Shown here: in pieces, positions 58,856 to 64,000 of the stretch
Layout of the letters: each line of letters starts with the position of its first letter
How positions within the stretch are numbered: the stretch's first letter is position 1
NCBI GenBank assembly: GCA_963774945.1
Contig: CAVZHA010000015.1
Span: forward strand, 124,001-188,000
Length of the DNA: 64,000 nt
Origin: Trebonia sp963774945
GTDB lineage: Bacteria > Actinomycetota > Actinomycetes > Streptosporangiales > Streptosporangiaceae
Direction: 5' to 3'
Made by a program: the position numbers and the translations under genes
The notes under the pieces: generated by a model
Database searches by the model: none
Seen by the model: only the letters and a program-made list of their open reading frames with translations
Told to the model about the DNA's origin: nothing

Positions 58856-59938
58856 ATGAACCATGGAGCCCAGGTGGACTTCGAACTGACCGAGGAACAG
58901 GCCGCGCTGCGCGAGGTGTCCCGCGGCCTGCTCGCGGTGAACTGCCCGCCGGCGCTGGTGCGTTCGCTGGCCGACGCGGGCAAGGACACCGACGACAAGC
59001 TGTGGCAGCGCGGGGCCGAGCTCGGGTGGACCGGCCTGGCCGTGCCCGAGGAGCTGGACGGCGCCGGGCAGGGCGTGGTCGAGCTGTGCCTGGTCGCGGA
59101 GGAGATCGGCCGCGCGGCTGCCCCCGGTCCGTTCCTCGACAGCGCGCTGATCGCGCTCGCGCTGGCCCGGGCAGGCCTCCGGGCGGACCTGGTCGGCGCG
59201 CTGGCCGCGGGCGACGTCAAGGCGAGCGTGGCGCACCACGGCGCGGTGACCGGGTCTTGGAACGGCGATGAGCTGGTGCTCCGCGGCCGCGCGACCGCGG
59301 TCCAGGCCGCCGCGTCGGCCGACTGGCTGCTGGTCACGGTGGCCGTCGACCAGGGGGTTGGCTGCCTGGTACTGGTGGCGCGAGACCGGACCTTGGTCGA
59401 GCCCCGCCGGACACTGGATGAGACCCGACGCTGGTATGACGTGGTGTTTGACCGCGTCCGGGTGCCTGCCGGGGCCGTGGTCACCACAGACGAGGCCGAG
59501 GTCCGGTGGCTGGCCGACGCGGGCGCGGTGCTCACCGCGGCTGACTCCCTCGGGGTGGGCGAGCGGCTGCTCGAGATGACCGTCGGGTACGTCAAGGTAC
59601 GCGAGCAGTTCGGGCGCCCGATCGGCAGCTTTCAGTCGGTGAAGCACAAGGTGACAGACATGCTGACCACGCTCAAGGGGGCCCGCGCGGCGACGTACTA
59701 CGCGGCCATGGCCCTCGACGCGGGCGTGGCCGATGCGGCGGCGGCGTCGAGCGTGGCCAAGGCGTTCACCGGCGAGGGGGTCGCGGCGCTGGCCGGGGAG
59801 GCGCTGCAGACTCACGGCGGGATCGGCTTCACCTGGGAGCACGACCTGCACCTGTACCTGCGGCGGGCCAAGGTGAACGAGGTTCTGTACGGTGCGGCCG
59901 CCGAGCACTACGAACGGCTGGTCGCGCTCAGGGAGTAA
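58856..59938 (+). CDS. Acyl-CoA dehydrogenase, probable heteromeric-type subunit
   Basis: This 360-residue acyl-CoA dehydrogenase is short and divergent. It keeps the N-terminal Leu-Thr-Glu-Glu-Gln-Ala-Ala-Leu-Arg, the Arg-Glu-Gln-Phe-Gly-Arg-Pro-Ile-Gly-Ser-Phe-Gln motif of FAD binding, and Gln-Thr-His-Gly-Gly-Ile-Gly-Phe-Thr-Trp-Glu. The middle domain lacks the usual Thr-Glu-Pro-Gly-Ala-Gly-Ser motif. In mycobacteria such subunits pair with a second, catalytic FadE to oxidise steroid side chains; no such partner is adjacent here, and the other intact acyl-CoA dehydrogenase gene is at 9601. It is the last gene of its operon. Confidence 0.87.
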   Translation: MNHGAQVDFELTEEQAALREVSRGLLAVNCPPALVRSLADAGKDTDDKLWQRGAELGWTGLAVPEELDGAGQGVVELCLVAEEIGRAAAPGPFLDSALIALALARAGLRADLVGALAAGDVKASVAHHGAVTGSWNGDELVLRGRATAVQAAASADWLLVTVAVDQGVGCLVLVARDRTLVEPRRTLDETRRWYDVVFDRVRVPAGAVVTTDEAEVRWLADAGAVLTAADSLGVGERLLEMTVGYVKVREQFGRPIGSFQSVKHKVTDMLTTLKGARAATYYAAMALDAGVADAAAASSVAKAFTGEGVAALAGEALQTHGGIGFTWEHDLHLYLRRAKVNEVLYGAAAEHYERLVALRE

Positions 59939-60205
59939 AAGCCTGCCGGTCCGAATCGTTTCGGTATCAAGGATCATCTGCGGCTTCCGGGGTCATCAAG
60001 GCCGGACCTGCGGAAATGCCGTCCTTTGCTCTCCTCGCTCGACTAGGAGCCGCCCACTAGGCAAATCGGCCGCCGAGCACGGCAGAGTTCGCTTCGACAT
60101 GTATCCAGGTGAGGAAACAGACCTCCTTAAGGCTGAGGGTCCACTGCGGAACTCGGCCGCCTGATCGGGACGTCCGGGTGAGGCGAAAGAGGGGGGTGCA
60201 TCCCC
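59939..60205. other. Intergenic segment, no gene supported
   Basis: A 21-codon tail in frame at 60100-60164 (Tyr-Pro-Gly-Glu-Glu-Thr-Asp-Leu-Leu) could be the end of a lost gene, but too little is left to judge. A G-rich ribosome site (GAGGGGGG) precedes the ATG at 60206. Confidence 0.4.
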
Positions 60206-60919
60206 ATGCGCCAGCAATACCTCGGCGCCGATCAGCAAAGCGCCGATGAAAACCAGCTCATCATCTCGTACACGCTCTTGCGGCAGGTCGTGGGCTGGAT
60301 CGGAACCCTGCTGCCGATCGTGCTCCTCGTCGGCGTTGCGATCTCCTCCACGCAGTCGCGGCCGGACTCCATAAGCGGCTACTACTACACCGACATGCGG
60401 AACGTTTTCGTTGGAGCGCTGTGCGCGCTCGGCGCCTTTCTCGGCGCATACGACGGGTACGACGACCTGGATCGCTGGATTACCAACATCGCCGGGTTCT
60501 GCGCGATCGGCGTGGCGTTCTGCCCCACCAAGCCGACGGTCTGCGTGGCTGGTGTGCAAGCCTGCCCCGCCTCTTCGGTCGCGCAGTTGTCGACGGGCCA
60601 GCAGGCGGCCGGTGACATTCACGTGTTCTTCGCCGTTACCACGTTCGTCATGCTGGGCCTGATGGCTCTGCGTTTCGCCAAAGGAGGAAAGGCCCAGCAG
60701 CGATACAGGGGAGAAAATTCCATCTACCGCGCTAGCGGAATCACCGTCTTGTCCTGCGTGATTCTCGCGGTCCTGTCAAACCTGCTGCCTGCCTCGGTCA
60801 ACGTGCACTGGCCGCTGTTGTTTATCTTTGAGGCGGTTGCGGTTTTCTCGTTCGGAGTCTCCTGGTTCGTCAAGGGCCGGACGATGGAAGGGATCCGGAA
60901 TCGGATCCGGTCGCGATGA
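60206..60919 (+). CDS. Six-helix integral membrane protein of unknown function
   Basis: This 237-residue protein has six predicted membrane segments near 29-47, 66-82, 92-107, 140-157, 177-195 and 202-222. The motif Ser-Ile-Ser-Gly-Tyr-Tyr-Tyr-Thr before the second segment and Ala-Ile-Gly-Val-Ala-Phe-Cys-Pro-Thr after the third are distinctive of a small uncharacterised family. A loop between segments 3 and 4 holds three Cys residues. The gene is single, has more balanced base composition than the catabolic genes and is flanked by non-coding DNA. No function can be proposed from the sequence. Confidence 0.8.
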   Translation: MRQQYLGADQQSADENQLIISYTLLRQVVGWIGTLLPIVLLVGVAISSTQSRPDSISGYYYTDMRNVFVGALCALGAFLGAYDGYDDLDRWITNIAGFCAIGVAFCPTKPTVCVAGVQACPASSVAQLSTGQQAAGDIHVFFAVTTFVMLGLMALRFAKGGKAQQRYRGENSIYRASGITVLSCVILAVLSNLLPASVNVHWPLLFIFEAVAVFSFGVSWFVKGRTMEGIRNRIRSR

Positions 60920-61150
60920 GGCCGGAGCTTGGGCCACCTGAGCGTGTGCCATCTCGGCTGCGGCCATGGCCAGGTGCTGGGCGGAGGAAGCCGCAGGCCC
61001 GTGAGACGCTGTCGTCTTCGCCGTGCTCGACCGCCAGCGCGGCACCCCGACCCACGCCGCCTTCAGCCGGTACTGTGTTACCCAGCCGCGCGATGAGCGA
61101 CAACATGACGCAAGGGCATGGGATGCCTGTCGCAACGCTGACCCGGGACG

Positions 61151-62707
61151 TCAGGGCCGAAGGCCGAACGTGGGCCGGCCGGGCGGGGTGCCGCGCAGCA
61201 GCGCGTACGCGTCGCGAACCCAGTCGCACAGCAGTGGTCTGGTCTCCCGCGGGTCGATGATCTCCTCGATCCCGAATCGCTCGGCTGTGCGCATGGGGTT
61301 GCGCACCGCGTCGAGCCTGGCCCGGATCTCGGTGAGCAGCGCGACCGGATCATCGGCTTGCTCCAGGTCCGCGCGGTAGGCGGCCTCGATGCCGCCTTCG
61401 ACCGGCAGCGAGCCCCAGTCGGCCGAGGGCCAGGCCCAGCGGCGGGTGAACCGGTGCCGGTTGGTCAGGCCCGCCCCGCCGACGCCGAAGACCCGCCGGA
61501 TGATGATCTCGGCGCCGGGCACCCCGGCCTGGTAAACGGCGGCGATCGCCCGCACGCCGTGCCGGATCGTCGCGCGCTGCTCGGCCCTGGTGCCGATTAG
61601 CAGCCCGGGCTGGTCGGTGAACGTCACCACCGGGAGATGGAACGCCGAGCACAGATCGACGAGCCGGGTAACCACCTCCGCGCCTTCGACGGTCAGGCAG
61701 CCGCCCGCGACGTACGGGTCGCCGGCGACCACGCCGACCGGATGGCCGTCCAGCCGGGCCAGCGCCGTCACGATCGAGCCGCCGTAGCGCTGGACTTCCA
61801 TGACCGAGCCGGCGTCGAAGACGGCAGCCAGGACCGGGCGGATCCGGTAGGGCTGGCGTCGATCGCGCGGCACGGCCGCGAGCAGCTCGGCTGCCCGCCG
61901 ACTGACCGGGTCCGCGTTCGACGCGACCGGCGGCAGCTCGAAGACGCTCGGCGGCAGGTAGGACAGGAACCTCTTGATGAGGGAGAACGCCTCGGCCTCG
62001 GACGAGGCGATCAGATCGACGGCGCCGTTCTTGGCATGCACGCGCGACCCGCCGAGCTGCTCCTTGTCGACGTGCTCGCCCGCGCCCGAGCTGACCACCG
62101 GCGGGCCGGCCACGAACAGCTGCGCCGTGCCCTCGACCAGGATCGACAGATGGGCCGCGCAGAGCCGGGCGGCGCCCAGGCCCGCGACCGGGCCGAGCCC
62201 GGCCGCGACCACAGGAACCGTCGACAGGTTGTCCACGACGTAATCCCAGCCGGGGTTGACCGGCACGTAGGTGTGCCCGCTCGTTTCCAGGGTCTTCACG
62301 CTGCCGCCCCCGCCCGTCCCCTCGACCAGCCTGACAATCGGCAGGTGGAGCTCGTTCGCGAGCCGCTCGGCGTAGATCTGCTTGCCGATGATCGAGGCGT
62401 CAGCCGCGCCGCCGCGGACGGTGAAGTCGTCACCGCCGACGACCACCTTGCGGCCGTCCAGGCGCCCGGTTCCGGTCACGAAATTAGCCGGGATAAAGCT
62501 GGCGAGCTGGCCCGACTCGTCGTAGCCAGCGGTTCCTGCGAGCGCCCCGACCTCGTGAAAAGAATCCTCGTCGAGCAGCGCGGCGATGCGTTCCCTGACG
62601 GTCAGCCGGCCGGCGTCGCGCTGCCGCTTGATCTTCTCTGGCCCGCCCATGCGCTCGGCGAGCTCCTGGCGGCGGCGCAGTTCATCCAGTTCCGGTTGCC
62701 ATGTCAT
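61151..62707 (-). CDS. Acyl-CoA carboxylase beta subunit (carboxyltransferase)
   Basis: This 518-residue biotin-dependent carboxyltransferase has both crotonase-like halves. The N-half contains Leu-Asp-Glu-Asp-Ser-Phe-His-Glu and Gly-Gly-Asp-Asp-Phe-Thr-Val-Arg-Gly-Gly-Ala. The C-half contains Gly-Asp-Pro-Tyr-Val-Ala-Gly-Gly and Phe-Thr-Asp-Gln-Pro-Gly-Leu. In the methylmalonyl/propionyl-CoA class, carboxybiotin is transferred to an acyl-CoA. No biotin carboxylase alpha subunit is in the window. It could process propionyl-CoA released by the aldolase route or a ring fragment. It is transcribed leftward, alone. Confidence 0.9.
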   Translation of the reverse strand: MTWQPELDELRRRQELAERMGGPEKIKRQRDAGRLTVRERIAALLDEDSFHEVGALAGTAGYDESGQLASFIPANFVTGTGRLDGRKVVVGGDDFTVRGGAADASIIGKQIYAERLANELHLPIVRLVEGTGGGGSVKTLETSGHTYVPVNPGWDYVVDNLSTVPVVAAGLGPVAGLGAARLCAAHLSILVEGTAQLFVAGPPVVSSGAGEHVDKEQLGGSRVHAKNGAVDLIASSEAEAFSLIKRFLSYLPPSVFELPPVASNADPVSRRAAELLAAVPRDRRQPYRIRPVLAAVFDAGSVMEVQRYGGSIVTALARLDGHPVGVVAGDPYVAGGCLTVEGAEVVTRLVDLCSAFHLPVVTFTDQPGLLIGTRAEQRATIRHGVRAIAAVYQAGVPGAEIIIRRVFGVGGAGLTNRHRFTRRWAWPSADWGSLPVEGGIEAAYRADLEQADDPVALLTEIRARLDAVRNPMRTAERFGIEEIIDPRETRPLLCDWVRDAYALLRGTPPGRPTFGLRP

Positions 62708-62741
62708 GCCCCCACAAGCTAACCGACCCGACCTGCCCCGA

Positions 62742-64000
62742 CTAGTACTACAACAGAGACCTGTGATGCCGCTCGGTGCGGCTGCGTGACTTGAGGCTTT
62801 CCGGCGGCCAGGATTGCGGCATGCTTGGTGTCATGGAGGGCTCGCGGGCAGGTGCCGCGGATGCGCATGCGGCGTGGTCGGAGTCGTTTAACGAGTTGTT
62901 CGCTCAGGTCGCTGGCGTTTTCTCGAATGCGCATGTGCGCAGGCACGGGCGGGCGTACGTGCTGGGGCTGCTGTCGCAGACGGAGCGGAAGAACTCTTGG
63001 CAGCTGGCGGAGTTCGCCGGGGAGGCGTCGCCGGACGGGCTGCAGCGGCTGCTGAACTTCTCGCCGTGGGACGAGGACGCCTGCCGGGACGCCATCGCGC
63101 GTTATGTCGTGCGGAGCATGGGCGATCCGGGCGCGGTCCTGGCGGTCGACGAGACGGGATTCCTGAAAAAGGGGCGGATGTCGGCCGGCGTGGCCAGGCA
63201 ATATACCGGGACGGCAGGCCGGGTGGAGAACTGCCAGGTCGGCGTGTTCCTCGCGTACTGCGCGCCGGGCGGCGCCCGGGCGCTGATCGACCGCGAGCTG
63301 TACATCCCGAGGAAGTGGGCGGAGGACCGGGAGCGGTGCGCGGCGGCCGGGATCGGCGGCGAGGTGGCCTTCGCGACGAAGCCGAAGCTGGCGGAGGCCA
63401 TGATCGGGCGCGCGGTGAAGGCGGGCGTCCCGTTCAAGTGGGTGGCCGGCGACGAGGCCTACGGCGGCAACCCGGGCCTGCGGGAATGGCTGGAAGCCGA
63501 GGCAATCCCGTACGTGCTCGCGGTCGCGTGCAACGCCATGATCGAGACGAAGGCGGGCGCGAAGCGCGCCGACGAGCTGGCGGGACTGGTCCCGGCGGGC
63601 GCGTGGCAGCGGCTGAGCTGCGCCGACGGGTCGAAGGGACCGCGTCTTTACGACTGGGCGCTCGTCGCCACCGACAGCGACGATCACTGGCTGCTGGCCC
63701 GCCGGTCCCTGCAGCCCGGCGAGAAGGGCGACCTTGAGCTGGCCTTCTACCGCTGCTACTCGCCGCGCCCGGTCATCCTCGCCGAGCTCGCGGCGGTAGC
63801 GGGCGCGCGCTGGGGAGTGGAGGACTGCTTCGCCGAGGCCAAGGGCGAGGCCGGCCTGGACCACTACCAGGTCCGCCGCTACCGCGCCTGGTACCGGCAC
63901 ATCACCCTGGCCATGCTCGCCCACGCGTTCCTCGCCGCCGCCGCGCACGCCGCCCGCCCCGCCCCGCCACCACCGCAACCGCAACCGCCGGAACCTGTCC
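62742..64000 (+). mobile_element. IS701-type insertion sequence, right part outside window
   Basis: Non-coding DNA from about 62742 (CTAGTACTACAACAGAGACC) leads into a transposase that runs off the window. The outer end is placed by eye because the opposite inverted repeat and target duplication cannot be seen. The element lies 34 bases upstream of the carboxylase start, so it may have disrupted or altered that promoter. Confidence 0.6.
62821..64000 (+). CDS. IS701-family transposase, 3' end outside window
   Basis: An uninterrupted frame from the ATG at 62821 runs to the window end, giving 393 residues. It has the IS701 DDE pattern: Leu-Ala-Val-Asp-Glu-Thr-Gly-Phe-Leu-Lys-Lys-Gly near residue 101 (first Asp), Trp-Val-Ala-Gly-Asp-Glu-Ala-Tyr-Gly near 208 (second Asp), and Trp-Gly-Val-Glu-Asp-Cys-Phe-Ala-Glu-Ala-Lys near 335 (Glu). 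Arg-Gln-Tyr-Thr-Gly-Thr-Ala-Gly-Arg-Val-Glu-Asn is also typical. A second in-frame ATG at 62833 may be the true start. The frame is intact in the visible part, so the element may be active. The visible end is Pro-rich. Confidence 0.9.
   Translation, partial: MLGVMEGSRAGAADAHAAWSESFNELFAQVAGVFSNAHVRRHGRAYVLGLLSQTERKNSWQLAEFAGEASPDGLQRLLNFSPWDEDACRDAIARYVVRSMGDPGAVLAVDETGFLKKGRMSAGVARQYTGTAGRVENCQVGVFLAYCAPGGARALIDRELYIPRKWAEDRERCAAAGIGGEVAFATKPKLAEAMIGRAVKAGVPFKWVAGDEAYGGNPGLREWLEAEAIPYVLAVACNAMIETKAGAKRADELAGLVPAGAWQRLSCADGSKGPRLYDWALVATDSDDHWLLARRSLQPGEKGDLELAFYRCYSPRPVILAELAAVAGARWGVEDCFAEAKGEAGLDHYQVRRYRAWYRHITLAMLAHAFLAAAAHAARPAPPPPQPQPPEPV

Noticed and set aside
62719..63984. 421-codon leftward ORF across the transposase
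   Set aside because: It is antisense to an intact IS701 transposase with its catalytic motifs on the + strand.
1..64000. tRNA, rRNA or riboswitch genes
   Set aside because: None was recognised by eye in the intergenic regions; a tRNAscan or Rfam search would settle it.

Overview
The window is a 64-kb piece of a high-GC actinobacterial chromosome. This is judged from the GTG/TTG starts, the ATGA/GTGA gene overlaps, the DUF222-HNH endonuclease gene and the IS701-type transposase; genus cannot be read from the sequence. Nearly everything is catabolic. It is best described as a degradation island for a hydrophobic polycyclic or terpenoid/steroid-like compound that ends in a meta-cleavage pathway. 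The actual substrate is an inference.

Layout. (1) 1-8741, rightward: cupin, PEBP, FAD monooxygenase, MBL hydrolase, CMD protein, beta-hydroxyacid dehydrogenase, aldehyde dehydrogenase, an ALDH lacking its middle, GMC oxidoreductase and a frameshifted aldo/keto reductase. (2) 8805-15263: TetR repressor divergent from acyl-CoA dehydrogenase, SDR, acyl-CoA ligase and a fused E1 alpha/beta dehydrogenase. (3) 15327-19993, leftward: esterase and a four-domain LivH-LivM-LivG-LivF ABC importer in one polypeptide. (4) 20179-28384: ferredoxin reductase, ferredoxin, P450, two SDRs, BVMO, epoxide hydrolase and a CMD-like protein. (5) 28511-36165: SDRs, SnoaL-like protein, MarR regulator, cyclase, EthD and LLM proteins and an epimerase. 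(6) 36286-39487: LLM and double CaiB genes full of frameshifts. (7) 39488-43208: low-information DNA, a DUF2127 membrane protein and a decayed DUF222-HNH gene. (8) 43416-54942: the aromatic-ring pathway (flavin reductase, extradiol dioxygenase, C-C hydrolase, hydratase, acetaldehyde dehydrogenase, aldolase, HsaA-like oxygenase) with a KstD-like flavoprotein, two cupins, a VOC protein and an IclR regulator. (9) 54983-62707: SnoaL-like protein, acyl-CoA ligase, MaoC-type hydratase, acyl-CoA dehydrogenase, a membrane protein and an acyl-CoA carboxylase beta subunit. (10) 62742-64000: IS701-type element cut by the window edge.

Likely cooperation: the importer brings substrate in; P450, BVMO, SDRs, LLM enzymes and epoxide hydrolase oxidise and open it; ligases, dehydrogenases, hydratase and CoA-transferase run beta-oxidation-like steps; the HsaA/B/C/D/E/G/F-like set cleaves an aromatic intermediate to pyruvate and an acyl-CoA.

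Two window-wide observations stand out. A palindrome close to ACTGACCGGTCAGT recurs in at least seven promoter regions from 8.8 to 53.7 kb, pointing to one regulon, probably of the TetR protein at 8805-9422. Several otherwise well-conserved genes carry one or more short indels that break the frame, densest at 35.7-39.4 kb; these are either real decay or consensus errors.
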